From Prochlorococcus sp. AG-409-L18 (GTDB taxonomy: Bacteria; Cyanobacteriota; Cyanobacteriia; PCC-6307; Cyanobiaceae): 51,495 bases of DNA. Within the stretch, counting starts at the first letter, position 1; each line of letters starts with the position of its first letter. The stretch is from NCBI GenBank assembly GCA_003215535.1, contig QCKG01000004.1, positions 1 to 51,495 of the forward strand. Direction: 5' to 3'. This document shows positions 16,574 to 27,269 of this stretch, piece by piece. The position numbers were made by a program, and so were the translations under genes. Under the pieces are notes generated by a model. It had not been told where the DNA came from, ran no database searches, and saw nothing but the letters and a program-made list of their open reading frames with translations.

Positions 16574-16843
16574 ATGTCGCTGAATACTACTGAAAAGCAA
16601 AAGCTAATCAATGACCATCAGAACCATGGAACTGATACTGGTTCAGTTGAAGTCCAAGTGGCAATGCTCAGCGAGCGTATTAGCAAACTGAGTGGGCACC
16701 TCCAGAACAACAATCATGACTTTTCTTCACGACAAGGGCTCCTCAAAATGATTGGGAAAAGAAAGCGTCTACTTAGTTATGTTCGCGAAAAAAGTGAAAA
16801 GCGTTATACAAACCTTGTAGAGAACCTAGGCATCAGGGGCTAA
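16574..16843 (+). CDS. rpsO: 30S ribosomal protein S15
   Basis: S15 (89 aa) binds the central domain of 16S rRNA early in small-subunit assembly and contributes to an intersubunit bridge. Length and sequence are canonical: [19 protein letters not shown], then the helical LTGHL-like block ([19 protein letters not shown]) and [12 protein letters not shown]. The ATG at 16574 directly follows a 10-bp inverted repeat, a possible site for autoregulation. It is the middle gene of ruvA-rpsO-PAM68-like. Confidence 0.97.
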   Translation: MSLNTTEKQKLINDHQNHGTDTGSVEVQVAMLSERISKLSGHLQNNNHDFSSRQGLLKMIGKRKRLLSYVREKSEKRYTNLVENLGIRG

Positions 16844-16880
16844 ACAGCTTCTGAAGTCTAGCTACACCAATTTCAAAAAA

Positions 16881-17321
16881 ATGGCCAAGCCTCCTGATTT
16901 TAACTCCCTAAACAATAATGAATCTTACTCAAGTCCTAAATTCTCAAATGAAATCAAGAAAATAGAAACGAACTCACCAAAGAAAAAGAAAAGACAATCT
17001 GCTATACCAAAGCCTATAGCTAATAGAATGGCAAGGAGGATCGCCTTAACAACAGGCCTCCCAACCTTTAGTGGTATGGGGATTTTTGTTGGTAGTTATC
17101 TTATAGTAAGTAAAGGTATTGCAGAAATCCCTCCAGGAATAACCCTCCTTAGCTCTGCAGCTTGCTTCTTAACAGGACTCTTAGGTTTGAGCTATGGAAT
17201 ATTATCTGCAAGCTGGGATGAATCACCTGGAAGTTTCCTAGGCTTTGAAAATATTCGGCCAAATATAGGGCGAGTTCGCTCAGCATTTAAAGAAAACAAA
17301 CAAGTAGAAAAACAACAATAA
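16881..17321 (+). CDS. PAM68-like (DUF3464) membrane protein
   Basis: 146 residues. The N-terminal 55 residues are polar and Lys-rich (NSPKKKKRQSAIPKP), followed by NRMARRIALTTGLPTFSGMG and two membrane helices (about 63-82 and 88-112). It then has SYGILSASWDESPGSFLGFENI, a block typical of the family. In plants and Synechocystis, PAM68 relatives help assemble photosystem II and insert chlorophyll; I infer a similar role here from family membership. It lies 37 nt after rpsO and ends 15 nt from convergent dnaE. Confidence 0.88.
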   Translation: MAKPPDFNSLNNNESYSSPKFSNEIKKIETNSPKKKKRQSAIPKPIANRMARRIALTTGLPTFSGMGIFVGSYLIVSKGIAEIPPGITLLSSAACFLTGLLGLSYGILSASWDESPGSFLGFENIRPNIGRVRSAFKENKQVEKQQ

Positions 17322-17336
17322 GTAGCTGAGATTCCC

Positions 17337-20300
17337 TTAAACAAGTAAGGGATCGCTACATCTTGCTTTAAAAGATTGTTGATTCAACGAACTAACTGCA
17401 GCATTTGCGTCTCGAACACAAAACTGATGCCCCAAACGTACATAACGAACATCTGTACCATTTCTTACGGCTGCTACCACAGGAACTTTCACGCCGAACT
17501 CGTCTTTCAAGGGAGTGTGTTGTTTTAAACAAGCTCTGAGTTTGTGTTGAATTTCAATATCACTTGCCTGGTCTGACATCAAGTCAACTAAAAGGAGTCG
17601 AAGATCATCAATCGCTCTGCAGTCATCGACTATCAATTGAACCCTATCGTCTCTCCGATCAACAGAACCCCAAATAAGCAAGCGGGCCTCAATTATCAGA
17701 TGTTCGGAAAGTCGTGCATAGCTCTTGGGAAAGACAACAGCTTCACATTTTCCCGTGAGATCTTCTAGCTGAAGTACGGCCATCCGATCACCTTTGCGAG
17801 TAGTTATCTGCCTGATTTCTGAAACCAATGTGACAACACAAACCTTTTTTTTGTCAGGTTGCTCCTCTAACCCTGCAAGGCCAATAGGAGCAATAAGCTT
17901 GGCTGATGGTAATAATTGCTTTAGAGGGTGGTCAGAAAGATAAAAACCTATTAAGTCTTTTTCAAGTTTAAGTTTTTCAGTTGGTGCATAATCTGGAACA
18001 GGGGCAGCCTTCGGAGCTGTAATTAAATCTGCCGATTCATTATTTCCATTCCGATTAGATGACGTGTCCGCTATCAAATCAAATAAATTACCCTGACCGC
18101 TAAGGCGATCTCGAGCACGTGATGAGGCCCAATCGATAACTAAATCCAGATCAGCCATCAGTTGGGCCCTATTGGCCTTTGGATCCATAGCATCAAGGGC
18201 ACCACAATGAATTAATGACTCGAGTCCTCTTCGATTGAGAATATTTAAAGGAAGTCGATCGCAAATATCAGCCAATGAAACGTACGGCCCATCACTATCT
18301 CGACAAGTAATTAATTGCCTAATAGCACCATCTCCAAGATTTCTTACTGCAGAAAGCCCAAAAAGTATGCTTCCATCTAATGGAGTAAAATCAAAACCAG
18401 ATACATTAACATCAGGAGAAATAACTTCAATTCCCATTGAATTACAATTTGCGATATAACGCTGGACTTTTTCACTTGAGCCTGAATTAACTGTAAGCAA
18501 AGCGGCCATATATGCTACAGGATAATGAGCCTTTAAATATGCAGTTTGGTATGTAACTGCACCATAAGCAGTAGAATGACTCTTATTAAAACAATATTCA
18601 GCGAACAAAACCATCTGATCAAACAGTTCATCTGCAATCTTAGAATTAACGCCCCTATTAGTTGCCCCGTTGACGAAAATATCCCGATGCTTCTGCATCT
18701 CAGAGACCTTCTTCTTGCCCATGGCACGACGCAATAAATCTGCCTCGCCAAGAGAATAACCAGCCATATCTTGAGCGATTTTCATTATCTGCTCTTGATA
18801 AACCATAATTCCATAAGTCTCTTCTAAAATCGGCTCAAGTGAATCATGTGCAAACTCGATATTTTCTCTTCCATGTTTTCGATTTATAAACTTTGGTATT
18901 AAGCCCGCATCAAGTGGTCCTGGCCTATATAAAGCAAGTATAGAGGAAATATCCTCCAATGATGAGGGGCGAAGATCTCTAACGATCTGTCTCATTCCAC
19001 TGGATTCAAGTTGAAAAATACCTTCAAGATCTCCCCTTGCCAAAAGCGAATATGTATCTGGATCTTCAAAAGGAATGGCATCTGTGTCTACACGTTCTCC
19101 AATACTTTGCTCCACTAAATCTATAGTCTTTTCGATCATTGTTAGATTCTTTAAACCAAGAAAATCCATCTTGAGTAACCCCATAGATTCAACATCCTCC
19201 ATAAAATATTGAGTAATTATCTGGCCATCATTATTCCTCTGAAGCGGAACTAAATCATCTAAAGGATCTGCAGCTATTACAACACCAGCAGCATGAACTC
19301 CAAAAGTTTTATTAGTTCCCTCAATTCTAATTGCCATATCGACCCACTTAGAAACTTGAGTGTCTTTCTGATACTTTTCCCTAAATTCATTATTAGGTGA
19401 ATCCTTGCTAATCATTGCAGAAAGAGTTGCAGGTTTTCCTCTTACGACTGGAATTAACTTTGCAAGTCTATCTGCATCTCCATAAGGGATATCAAGAACT
19501 CTAGCTACATCTTTCAAAACAGCCTTAGATGTCATCCGATTAAATGTAATAATTTGGGCGACCTTATCCTCTCCATAGCGACGTGTTACATAATCAATAA
19601 CTTCTCCCCTCCTTTCAATACAAAAGTCTGTATCAATATCAGGCATAGATTTCCTTTCAGGGTTTAAAAATCTTTCAAACAAAAGTCCATTACGTACTGG
19701 ATCTATATTCGTTATAGACAGTGCATATGCGACCAAAGAACCTGCTGCCGATCCTCTTCCAGGGCCCACAGGAATTCCCTTATCTCTTGCAAACTTTATA
19801 TAATCCCAAACCACTAAAAAGTAAGTTGGAAATCCCATTTGATCTATAATATCAATCTCATGATTTAATCTGTTAATATACTCTTCATTGATCAAATCAT
19901 GATCTTTAATTTTTAACCTTAGTCGTAGTCCCTTTTCCGAAACCTCCCTCAAGTAGGTTATTGGAGTATGTTGTTTTGGGACAGGGAAATTAGGCATCTT
20001 GTAACTTCCAAGTATTGAGTACTCTTTTATTTTTTCTGCGACTGAAACTGTATTTTGGATTGCCTTCTGAATCACTGCAGGCTGCAAGTGATCAACAAAA
20101 AGCTTATTCATTTGATCTTCAGATTTTATGTATTCTGTCCCGGTATAACGCAAACGTTTCTCTTCACGAATTAACTTTCCAGTAAGAACACATAACAAAG
20201 CATCATGAGCTTCTACATCATATTTAGTAAGGTAATGAGCATCATTTGTGGCTATAATGTCAATATCAAGTTCACTTGCAATCTGAGAGATTCCAACATT

Positions 20301-20864
20301 TACTATGCGATCTTCAAGAGAGCCATGATCTTGGATTTCAAGATAAAAATCTTCAGCAAAGACCTCTTTATACCAAGACGCAATCTTCCTTGCCACATCT
20401 AGACGGCCTTTTAAGATTGCCTGGGGAATCTCACCTCCAAGACAAGCTGTTGAAACAATTAGTCCTTCTCGGTAAGTACTAAGGAGCTCTTTATCAATAC
20501 ATGGCCTAGAAAAAATTCCCCTCCCTCTCATTCCACGTAGATGGCTGATAGTGGTAAGCCTTACTAAATTCCTATATCCAACTGTATTTTTTGCAAGAAC
20601 CACAAGATGATATCTACGTTCCTTTTTAGGCTGAGGATCATCTATAGATCCATTTATTACATACATCTCATTGCCAATAATTGGCTTAACCCCTGCTGAC
20701 TTACATAACTTCAAAAGCTCTATAGCCCCATACATAACCCCGTGATCTGTCAATGCAAGTGCTGGCATCCCAAGCTCTTGAGCTCTTTGAACCATCTTCG
20801 GAAGCTGACTAGCTCCATCAAGAAGGCTGTAATCACTGTGATTGTGGAGTGGAACAAATCCCAT
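17337..20864 (-). CDS. dnaE: DNA polymerase III, alpha subunit
   Basis: The replicative polymerase catalytic subunit (1175 aa). It opens with the PHP domain ([26 protein letters not shown]), then the polymerase palm with [11 protein letters not shown] (368-378) and MPDIDTDF with the catalytic aspartates 409 and 411. The fingers, a helix-hairpin-helix region (about residue 850) and a C-terminal OB domain (about 1000-1080; [21 protein letters not shown]) follow. Length is normal for a DnaE1 and there is no intein, although some cyanobacteria split dnaE with one. Start ATG at 20862-20864. Confidence 0.97.
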   Translation of the reverse strand: MGFVPLHNHSDYSLLDGASQLPKMVQRAQELGMPALALTDHGVMYGAIELLKLCKSAGVKPIIGNEMYVINGSIDDPQPKKERRYHLVVLAKNTVGYRNLVRLTTISHLRGMRGRGIFSRPCIDKELLSTYREGLIVSTACLGGEIPQAILKGRLDVARKIASWYKEVFAEDFYLEIQDHGSLEDRIVNVGISQIASELDIDIIATNDAHYLTKYDVEAHDALLCVLTGKLIREEKRLRYTGTEYIKSEDQMNKLFVDHLQPAVIQKAIQNTVSVAEKIKEYSILGSYKMPNFPVPKQHTPITYLREVSEKGLRLRLKIKDHDLINEEYINRLNHEIDIIDQMGFPTYFLVVWDYIKFARDKGIPVGPGRGSAAGSLVAYALSITNIDPVRNGLLFERFLNPERKSMPDIDTDFCIERRGEVIDYVTRRYGEDKVAQIITFNRMTSKAVLKDVARVLDIPYGDADRLAKLIPVVRGKPATLSAMISKDSPNNEFREKYQKDTQVSKWVDMAIRIEGTNKTFGVHAAGVVIAADPLDDLVPLQRNNDGQIITQYFMEDVESMGLLKMDFLGLKNLTMIEKTIDLVEQSIGERVDTDAIPFEDPDTYSLLARGDLEGIFQLESSGMRQIVRDLRPSSLEDISSILALYRPGPLDAGLIPKFINRKHGRENIEFAHDSLEPILEETYGIMVYQEQIMKIAQDMAGYSLGEADLLRRAMGKKKVSEMQKHRDIFVNGATNRGVNSKIADELFDQMVLFAEYCFNKSHSTAYGAVTYQTAYLKAHYPVAYMAALLTVNSGSSEKVQRYIANCNSMGIEVISPDVNVSGFDFTPLDGSILFGLSAVRNLGDGAIRQLITCRDSDGPYVSLADICDRLPLNILNRRGLESLIHCGALDAMDPKANRAQLMADLDLVIDWASSRARDRLSGQGNLFDLIADTSSNRNGNNESADLITAPKAAPVPDYAPTEKLKLEKDLIGFYLSDHPLKQLLPSAKLIAPIGLAGLEEQPDKKKVCVVTLVSEIRQITTRKGDRMAVLQLEDLTGKCEAVVFPKSYARLSEHLIIEARLLIWGSVDRRDDRVQLIVDDCRAIDDLRLLLVDLMSDQASDIEIQHKLRACLKQHTPLKDEFGVKVPVVAAVRNGTDVRYVRLGHQFCVRDANAAVSSLNQQSFKARCSDPLLV

Positions 20865-20940
20865 GCCCCCACCCTAAAGGCATACGCAAGATTTGGGGTT
20901 CCAACCTTTATCAAACACTACATCTAGAGCCGAGGTTCTT

Positions 20941-22401
20941 TCAGGGTATGAAGTGACCCTTGGGATGGATTGCTTTGACATCAGCAACCTGCTCAAATTG
21001 ATGCGCAACAGAAAGCAATCTTTTTTCATCCAATACATTCCCAATCAACTGCAGACCAATTGGCAATCCTTTCTCATCAAAACCACAAGGAAGGCTGATA
21101 GCAGGGAGGCCAGCCAAATTAGCTGGAATGGTAAGGAGGTCAGACAGATACATTGACAAAGGATCATCGACATGGTCACCTGCTTTAAAAGCAGTTGTTG
21201 GAGATGTAGGCGTTAGTAAAACATCAACCTTCTTGTAGGCATTCTCAAAATCTCCTCTTATAAGGGTCCTTACCTGCTGGGCTTTCTTATAAAAAGCATC
21301 TACGTATCCGGCCGACAAAGCATAAGTGCCAATAAGGATACGTCTTTGAACTTCGCTACCAAAACCTTCAGCACGGCTACGTGCAGTCATTGATGCAAGA
21401 TTCTCTGCCCCTTCTGAACGATATCCATATTTAACTCCATCATATCTAGCCAAATTAGCCGAAGCTTCAGATGGGGCTATGACGTAGTAAGTAGCTATCC
21501 CATCATTAAAACGTGGACAACTAACTTCAGTGATCTCAGCGCCTAATGACTCAAGCTGGACAGCAGCAGCCAAAACAGATTCTTTCACCTCAGAAGCGAG
21601 ACCTTCATGATCAAAACACTCCTTAATTAGTCCTACACGTAAACCTTTAACCGAATCAAACAAAGATGCTGAATAATCAGGGACAGCAGCATTGAGACAA
21701 GTTGAATCCTTTGGATCTGCTCCAGCGATGACTTGCAAAATTTCTGCACTATCAGCAACTGAGTTTGTAAAAGGACCAACTTGGTCCAATGAACTAGCAA
21801 AAGCAATTAATCCCCACCTACTCACTCTTCCATAAGTGGGTTTTAGACCAACTACTCCACAAAAAGAAGCTGGTTGACGAATGGAACCACCCGTATCCGA
21901 TCCCAAAGCTGCCAAACACTCTCCAGAAGCAACAGCAGCTGCACTGCCTCCTGAGCTTCCTCCAGGAACCCTACTAAGGTCCCAAGGATTAAAAGTCGCT
22001 CCAAAAGCTGATGTTTCTGTGGAGCTACCCATTGCAAACTCATCTAGATTTGTTTTCCCTATGAGAATTGCACCTGAATTCCAAAGCCTTTCTGTAACTG
22101 TAGATTCATAGGGAGGAACAAAATCTTCAAGCATCCGACTTGAACATGTTGTGGTTATCCCTTTGGTGCAAAGGTTATCTTTTATGGCTATTGGCACTCC
22201 AGCAAGTGGAGGTAAAGTCTGTCCAGCGGATCTAGCTTCATCAATTCGATCAGCATCGGCCCGTGCTCTATCACCCGTCACATCAAGAAACGCGTGCATA
22301 GTTGGATCAATCTGATTTATCCGATCGAGCTGCTCATCAACTAGTTCCCTTGCAGAAACCTCACCACGCTTAAGTTGCTCACGCCACTCGGCGATTGCCA
22401 T
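20941..22401 (-). CDS. gatA: Glutamyl-tRNA(Gln) amidotransferase subunit A
   Basis: GatA (486 aa) is the glutaminase of GatCAB, which converts Glu-tRNA(Gln) to Gln-tRNA(Gln) in organisms with no direct route. The amidase Ser-cisSer-Lys triad is visible: Lys74 (IKDNLCTKG), Ser150 ([12 protein letters not shown]) and Ser173 ([12 protein letters not shown]). I place the start at ATG 22399-22401 ([10 protein letters not shown]). The frame is open eight more codons to TTG 22425, but that extension has no family-like residues. gatB and gatC are not in the window. It follows the DUF1816 gene by about 47 nt. Confidence 0.95.
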   Translation of the reverse strand: MAIAEWREQLKRGEVSARELVDEQLDRINQIDPTMHAFLDVTGDRARADADRIDEARSAGQTLPPLAGVPIAIKDNLCTKGITTTCSSRMLEDFVPPYESTVTERLWNSGAILIGKTNLDEFAMGSSTETSAFGATFNPWDLSRVPGGSSGGSAAAVASGECLAALGSDTGGSIRQPASFCGVVGLKPTYGRVSRWGLIAFASSLDQVGPFTNSVADSAEILQVIAGADPKDSTCLNAAVPDYSASLFDSVKGLRVGLIKECFDHEGLASEVKESVLAAAVQLESLGAEITEVSCPRFNDGIATYYVIAPSEASANLARYDGVKYGYRSEGAENLASMTARSRAEGFGSEVQRRILIGTYALSAGYVDAFYKKAQQVRTLIRGDFENAYKKVDVLLTPTSPTTAFKAGDHVDDPLSMYLSDLLTIPANLAGLPAISLPCGFDEKGLPIGLQLIGNVLDEKRLLSVAHQFEQVADVKAIHPKGHFIP

Positions 22402-22448
22402 CTTATTGAAAGATTGTGCATTCAAACGCTATCAGCTATTGGATACAT

Positions 22449-22796
22449 CTAGGGCTCAATAGTGAGTGGCTCAACACGTCGACAGCGGATTAACTCTTGA
22501 TCATTAGAGCGAGACCCCTCAGCAACAAGATCATCCAAAAAAGTTGTTAGATGATTTTTAAGACTCCTACGAGTTAAGAATGGTCCAAACCAATAGGTGG
22601 TTTCTGGATTCATAGTGTCCACCTTTGCCCACCAGGCTAGACCTAGTTCATTCCCGAAACTTCGGAGTGCCCGGATTGGGCCCATAAGAAAATCAGCGTA
22701 TACAACATATTTTGGCGCGTTAATGTTCAAGTGCTTAGCAAAGGATTGCGTTCCCTGACGGAGCCAAGCAATCTCATCAAAGATCAATATTCCCAT
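22449..22796 (-). CDS. DUF1816-like protein
   Basis: 115 residues from ATG 22794-22796. The C-terminal 60 residues carry the pattern GLAWWAKVDTMNPETTYWFG followed by PF, then a helix and DDLVAEGS, which matches the DUF1816 family of small cyanobacterial proteins. The N-terminal half is less recognisable. No signal peptide or membrane segment. No experimentally based function is known to me. It lies 56 nt downstream of rlmB and upstream of gatA, all on the minus strand. Confidence 0.72.
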   Translation of the reverse strand: MGILIFDEIAWLRQGTQSFAKHLNINAPKYVVYADFLMGPIRALRSFGNELGLAWWAKVDTMNPETTYWFGPFLTRRSLKNHLTTFLDDLVAEGSRSNDQELIRCRRVEPLTIEP

Positions 22797-22852
22797 CAAA
22801 TTCTTGTTTAGAGATCAATTCTTCTGTGAAAAAAGTTCTTTCGCAGAAGAAC

Positions 22853-24199
22853 TTACAACAACCTCTTACTCAAATCCTCTTCCAATGGTTTATCAATTTC
22901 CTCATTAATTTGTCCCGAATCACCTAAAAAATCTAAACCATTATTCTCTTTAGGTTTAGAAGTAATTGTTGCTCGAACCATTCTAGGAGAAGGTGTCTGT
23001 CCATAAATTCCCTTCATCCAACCACGACGGGCGACCTCATACAAGAAAATCGCTGTAGCCACTGATGCATTGAGGCTTGTTGTTACACCCCGCAAGGGGA
23101 TTCTCACAAGGTGGTCACAATGTCGTCTTGTTAAAAGAGAAATTCCCTTACCTTCAGATCCAGTAACAACAACCAAAGGACCTTCTAAATCAACCTCAGG
23201 GAGAGTTAAATCACCGTCATCTGCTAAACCAATAACCCTGTAACCAGAATTCTTAAGCTGCTCAAGTGAGCGATTCAAATTAACCACTCTTGCAACTGGA
23301 AGGTGTTCCAATGCGCCAGTAGCAACCTTTGCGACAGAACCAGTTAGTCCTGCACTTCGGCGCTGGGGAAGCACCAAGCCATGAGCTCCTAGAGCCTCAG
23401 CAGAACGAACTATTGCTCCTAAATTTTGCGGATCGGTAAGGCCATCAAGAGCTAACAACAAAGCAGCCTCACTAAATCCGTCACAGCCATCTATAAGAGT
23501 TTGCAAAGAAAGTGTTTCTGCCGCTGCTATTTGAAGAACAATTCCTTGATGTACAGCTCCACAAGTCAGTTGGCCAAGACGAGCCCAAGTAACTTCTTCC
23601 AGAAGGATCCCCGAGGACTTTGCATCTTTTAAAAGTCGAAGAAATCTTGAAGAGCTTCGCATCTCTGGTGTACACCAAATGCGATGAATTGGTCTTCCAG
23701 ACTCAAGGACAGCCTGTACAGAATGCCTGCCCCAAATAATATCCTCAGCTGGACCTTCTCCATGAATTTCTTGCTCTGGTTGTGAGTTAAGTAATTCCGT
23801 TTCCTTCCTTACAAAATCAACTTGCTTCGATTGAATGCGAGGTCGTGCTCTCCAATCAGGGGGAGAATTCCGCCTAAGAGAACCTGCTCTCCCAAATTTC
23901 CTTCCTGAATCTTCTCTGCGAAATCCTGAACGAGAAAAATTACGTTCTTCATCAAACCGATTTATTCGCCGACCTTCCCCCCTGAAGCGCCCCCGTCTAG
24001 ATGAATCGCCTTTTCCCGGTCCAGAAGACTCATCAATTATCGACTCATCTCGTTTAGGCCTATAACCACCTCTTCCTAATGAGGGCTTAGAAGCAGAGGG
24101 ACCTCGGCTAAAAGGAATGTTTCCCTCTTCTCTTCTGCCATTACCAGAGCGTCTATTACGAGGAGTTTTATTTGAACGTCGATCAAAACGAGGGCTCAT
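22853..24199 (-). CDS. rlmB: TrmH-family rRNA 2'-O-methyltransferase (RlmB) with long basic N-terminal tail
   Basis: A SPOUT methyltransferase (448 aa), most like RlmB, which 2'-O-methylates G2251 in the peptidyl-transferase loop of 23S rRNA. The substrate-binding domain starts at IIWGRHSVQAVLESG (from about 154). SPOUT motifs follow: LDGLTDPQNLGAIVRSAEA, VVTGSEGKGIS and LRGVTTSLNASVATAIFLYE. Residues 1-150 are an unusual Arg/Ser/Gly-rich tail absent from the roughly 250-residue bacterial enzymes, and about 35 residues at the end are acidic. The gene starts 8 nt after the mini-RNase III stop, so two rRNA-maturation genes are adjacent. Confidence 0.9.
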   Translation of the reverse strand: MSPRFDRRSNKTPRNRRSGNGRREEGNIPFSRGPSASKPSLGRGGYRPKRDESIIDESSGPGKGDSSRRGRFRGEGRRINRFDEERNFSRSGFRREDSGRKFGRAGSLRRNSPPDWRARPRIQSKQVDFVRKETELLNSQPEQEIHGEGPAEDIIWGRHSVQAVLESGRPIHRIWCTPEMRSSSRFLRLLKDAKSSGILLEEVTWARLGQLTCGAVHQGIVLQIAAAETLSLQTLIDGCDGFSEAALLLALDGLTDPQNLGAIVRSAEALGAHGLVLPQRRSAGLTGSVAKVATGALEHLPVARVVNLNRSLEQLKNSGYRVIGLADDGDLTLPEVDLEGPLVVVTGSEGKGISLLTRRHCDHLVRIPLRGVTTSLNASVATAIFLYEVARRGWMKGIYGQTPSPRMVRATITSKPKENNGLDFLGDSGQINEEIDKPLEEDLSKRLL

Positions 24200-24207
24200 T
24201 TACAAAA

Positions 24208-24615
24208 TCATGAAAGGTCAGGCTGGGTCTGATCAAGTTGATCCAACAACTGCGCAAGACGCGCAGGGTTCTTCAAAAAGAGCCATCCAAGCATTGTCTC
24301 AAATCCCGTTGCTTTCCCATAAGTAGCGGCTTCCCCTTTTCTAGGCCCCCTGCGAGCCTTATTTCGTCCTCTTCGTGCCATCGCCATCTCATTTTCACAA
24401 AGATATGGTTCTAAATGCTTAAGAGCCTTTGCTTGAGCCTCAGCTTTCACTTCAGACACAACCAACCCATGTAATTCTCTATTACGACCAGGTTTGTCGC
24501 AATGGCGTAATCGCTGATGCAACTCCCAAACAGCATCACCCAACCAAGCTAACTGCAAAGGTCCCAAATCATCGGGACGGCCCGTTGGAATCTGAGCACG
24601 AATCCAATCAGTCAA
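24208..24615 (-). CDS. mrnC: Mini-ribonuclease 3
   Basis: 135 residues forming a lone RNase III catalytic domain with no dsRNA-binding domain, the hallmark of MrnC, which trims 23S rRNA ends. The active-site helix LQLAWLGDAVWELHQR carries the Asp and Glu metal ligands, and the second acidic helix is near GFETMLGWLFLK. A basic loop (MARRGRNKARRGPRKGEA) lies between. The start appears to be TTG overlapping the upstream STAS stop (TTGA, 24612-24615), indicating coupling. The adjacent rlmB also acts on 23S rRNA. Confidence 0.88.
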   Translation of the reverse strand: MTDWIRAQIPTGRPDDLGPLQLAWLGDAVWELHQRLRHCDKPGRNRELHGLVVSEVKAEAQAKALKHLEPYLCENEMAMARRGRNKARRGPRKGEAATYGKATGFETMLGWLFLKNPARLAQLLDQLDQTQPDLS

Positions 24616-25034
24616 GCAGCTAGCTGGCTAAGGGCAGTAGGAAGGTCAGGAACAAGATGTAAGAACTCCTCCAGGCGGACAAGCTTAATAGTTTGAACAA
24701 CCCTGGCATTGCCTACAACCAAGAATGAGCGCTTTAAATCATTGCACTTCTTAGCTGTTTGAACCAAGGCTCCAAGGCCTGAGGAGTCGATGAAATCGAT
24801 TTTTGTTAAATCGAAAACCACTGGCAAAGGATTGGCTTTGATTACATCAGCCACATAAGACATGAACTGTTTTTCTGAATAGGCATCAAGCTGTCCAGTG
24901 AAATAAAACACCAGACAGCCATCCCGCCGGTCAAAGCCACCCCTTAAAGAAACGGTAAGTCGCTGCAATTCGGTGATTGGATCAGTCTCCCTGAACTCGA
25001 TCGCTCGAAGTGTAGTAATCCTGAACGCTCTCAA
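24612..25034 (-). CDS. STAS-domain protein (anti-sigma factor antagonist-like)
   Basis: Up to 140 residues; the STAS fold starts near LQRLTVSLRGG and contains FTGQLDAYSEKQF and the conserved loop DLTKIDFIDSSGLGALVQTA. The Ser of DSSGLG is the residue phosphorylated by anti-sigma kinases in SpoIIAA-type proteins. Without a kinase or sigma factor nearby, the partner is unknown. The frame opens at TTG 25034 and a TTG nearer the domain (about residue 24) is an alternative start; no ATG precedes the domain. It lies 7 nt after carA and overlaps mrnC by 4 nt. Confidence 0.85.
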   Translation of the reverse strand: MRAFRITTLRAIEFRETDPITELQRLTVSLRGGFDRRDGCLVFYFTGQLDAYSEKQFMSYVADVIKANPLPVVFDLTKIDFIDSSGLGALVQTAKKCNDLKRSFLVVGNARVVQTIKLVRLEEFLHLVPDLPTALSQLAA

Positions 25035-25041
25035 CCACGGT

Positions 25042-26184
25042 TCAACGCTGTTCTTCCATTAGAGCTACAAACCTAGAAAAATGATGATCGGCATCATGTG
25101 GGCCTGGACTGGCCTCTGGGTGATATTGCACTCCAAAACCTGGCTGATTAAGAAGCGTAATTCCTGCAACAGTTCGGTCATTTAAGTTGAGATGCGTTAC
25201 AAGAGCACTTTCAGCAGGAATAGAAGAGGGGTCCAATGCGAACCCGTGATTCTGACTTGTAATCTCTAATCTCCCCTCTTTGCCACAAGGATGATTTAGA
25301 CCTCGATGCCCATATTGAAGCTTGTATGTTTTTGCCCCTAGAGCTAGTCCAAGGATCTGATGGCCCAAGCAAATACCGAAAATCGGAATATTCCTTTCCT
25401 TTAACAATTCCCTAGCCAAAGCGATCCCCCCTTTTACGGACGAAGGGTCGCCAGGACCATTAGACAAGAAAACACCTTCAGGATGAAAACCAAGCACTGT
25501 TGATAGATCAGCTGTCGAAGGGAGAACATTGACCTCACAACCATGAGCCACCAATCTCTCTAAAATAGATCTTTTTATTCCAAAATCAATTGCCACAACT
25601 TTATAGGGAGAGCCTTTTTGTTTAATCATTCTCTTATCAAAGTCCAACAAGCAAGTGGAATTCCAAAAATAAGATTTAGATGTAGAAACTTCATCAGCCA
25701 AGTTCATACCTTCCATAGGTGAAGCCTCCTTAAGCCTGCTTAATAATTCCTCCGAAGAAGATCTTCCATCACTACTAATTACACCATTAATAGAGCCAGA
25801 CTCCCGAAGAATTCTCACGAGAGCTCTTGTGTCAATCCCACTAATTCCAACCACCTTATGTTCCTCCAACCATGTTTGCAAAGGCTGTTCACAACGCCAA
25901 TTACTTGGCGTACTAGTTACCTTTCTTGCAATTACCCCTTTAGCGAAAGGATATAAAGACTGATTGTCAATACTGTTTATTCCTGTATTTCCTAACTCTG
26001 GATAGGTGAATGTTATTAACTGACCACAATAACTAGGATCCGTTATTACCTCCTGATAACCAGTCATTCCAGTATTAAAAACAACCTCTCCAAATACAGT
26101 CCCTATATGCCCAAAAGCTTCCCCCTCAAACAAAGTTCCATCTGCCAAAAGTAAAATAGCTGGATTGCAAGCGTTGATTTCCAT
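25042..26184 (-). CDS. carA: Carbamoyl-phosphate synthase small (glutaminase) subunit
   Basis: CarA (380 aa) hydrolyses glutamine to supply ammonia to CarB for carbamoyl phosphate, the start of pyrimidine and arginine synthesis. The N-terminal domain ([35 protein letters not shown]) is typical. The class I amidotransferase domain has the nucleophile Cys in [15 protein letters not shown] (near residue 270) and the His/Glu pair in [13 protein letters not shown]. Start ATG at 26182-26184. carB is not in the window. A short 29-nt gap separates it from trpD upstream. Confidence 0.97.
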   Translation of the reverse strand: MEINACNPAILLLADGTLFEGEAFGHIGTVFGEVVFNTGMTGYQEVITDPSYCGQLITFTYPELGNTGINSIDNQSLYPFAKGVIARKVTSTPSNWRCEQPLQTWLEEHKVVGISGIDTRALVRILRESGSINGVISSDGRSSSEELLSRLKEASPMEGMNLADEVSTSKSYFWNSTCLLDFDKRMIKQKGSPYKVVAIDFGIKRSILERLVAHGCEVNVLPSTADLSTVLGFHPEGVFLSNGPGDPSSVKGGIALARELLKERNIPIFGICLGHQILGLALGAKTYKLQYGHRGLNHPCGKEGRLEITSQNHGFALDPSSIPAESALVTHLNLNDRTVAGITLLNQPGFGVQYHPEASPGPHDADHHFSRFVALMEEQR

Positions 26185-26213
26185 AAAAAGTACTAGGCCT
26201 AAAAGAGCTTTCC

Positions 26214-27263
26214 TTATTGACCAGGTTTGGAATCAAGTGCCCTTCGGAGATCTTCAAGGCACTTCCAAGGTAGGCCCTCATCTAGACAATTTAGAGCCGT
26301 ATCTACCCCAAGACTTAAGTCATTCTCCAATCCAGAAGCCCAAAGCACCAAAGCTGTGTTTAGAGCGACAACATCCCGCTGAGAATTGGTACCAGTTCCT
26401 TTAAGGACTGATGTAAGAATTTCCTTATTAGTTGTTAGATCACCTCCCTTCAAGTCTTGAACAGGTGCAAACGAAAGTCCAACTTCGCTTGATTCAATGG
26501 AGGATGAAGTTATTTGACCATTTTCTATAAAACGAACTTGATTAGGCCCCTCAAGGGATGCTTCATCTAGCCCGCCGAATCCATGAACCACTACAGCCTT
26601 ATTTAGGCCAAGGTTCTGCAGAGCCTCTGCCATTGGATCTAATAATTCTGATTTTGCCACTCCAAGCACTTGAGCATTAGGTCGCAAAGGATTAACAAGC
26701 GGTCCTAAGAGGTTAAAAACAGTTCGAACACCAAGACTCTTACGAATAGGGGCCAAATTGACTAAGGATTTATGCCAAGCAGGCGCAAAAAGAAAGGTTA
26801 TTTTCACCTCCTTAATAGCTTGTACGACCTTCTCTAGGGGAGCTTGTAAATGGATATCAAGACTCTCAAGAACATCTGCAGAGCCAACTTTCCCACTTGC
26901 ACTTCGGTTCCCATGTTTCGCAACATGGGCACCACAAGCTGCTGCAGTAAAAGCAACTGCTGTTGAAATATTAAACGTCTCAGCACCATCTCCCCCTGTA
27001 CCGCAAGTGTCAACCATCGGAATACTGGGTATCTGACAAGGCAAAGCACAAGCCTCTCGCAAGACAAAGGCCATGGCAGAAAGCTCTTCTCCAATAACTC
27101 CCTTAGCCCTAAGTGCGGATAAAAAAGCACCTGTCTGTGCAGGAGATAGTTCCTCTGAAAGCCAAGCTTGCATCAAAGAAGTCGCTTTCGCTTTAGACAA
27201 ATGCTTTCCCACTAAAAGCATTTCAAGGGTTTCGGGCCATTCATTAGTAGAAAAAGAAGACAT
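26214..27263 (-). CDS. trpD: Anthranilate phosphoribosyltransferase
   Basis: TrpD (349 aa) transfers phosphoribose from PRPP to anthranilate in tryptophan synthesis. Helical N-terminal domain, then the PRPP loop [17 protein letters not shown], the [12 protein letters not shown] block and the anthranilate-site region [15 protein letters not shown] are all as expected. The start is ATG at 27261-27263; the open frame continues upstream to a TTG at 27308, but that extension reads through a terminator-like hairpin and is not coding. Only 6 nt separate the hairpin's T-run from the ATG, so attenuation or a leaderless message is possible. Confidence 0.95.
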   Translation of the reverse strand: MSSFSTNEWPETLEMLLVGKHLSKAKATSLMQAWLSEELSPAQTGAFLSALRAKGVIGEELSAMAFVLREACALPCQIPSIPMVDTCGTGGDGAETFNISTAVAFTAAACGAHVAKHGNRSASGKVGSADVLESLDIHLQAPLEKVVQAIKEVKITFLFAPAWHKSLVNLAPIRKSLGVRTVFNLLGPLVNPLRPNAQVLGVAKSELLDPMAEALQNLGLNKAVVVHGFGGLDEASLEGPNQVRFIENGQITSSSIESSEVGLSFAPVQDLKGGDLTTNKEILTSVLKGTGTNSQRDVVALNTALVLWASGLENDLSLGVDTALNCLDEGLPWKCLEDLRRALDSKPGQ

Positions 27264-27269
27264 CGTCTC

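Noticed and set aside
26834-27130. 98-codon ORF within trpD in another frame
   Set aside because: Shadow frame on the same strand; Leu/Arg-rich composition arises from the trpD codons.
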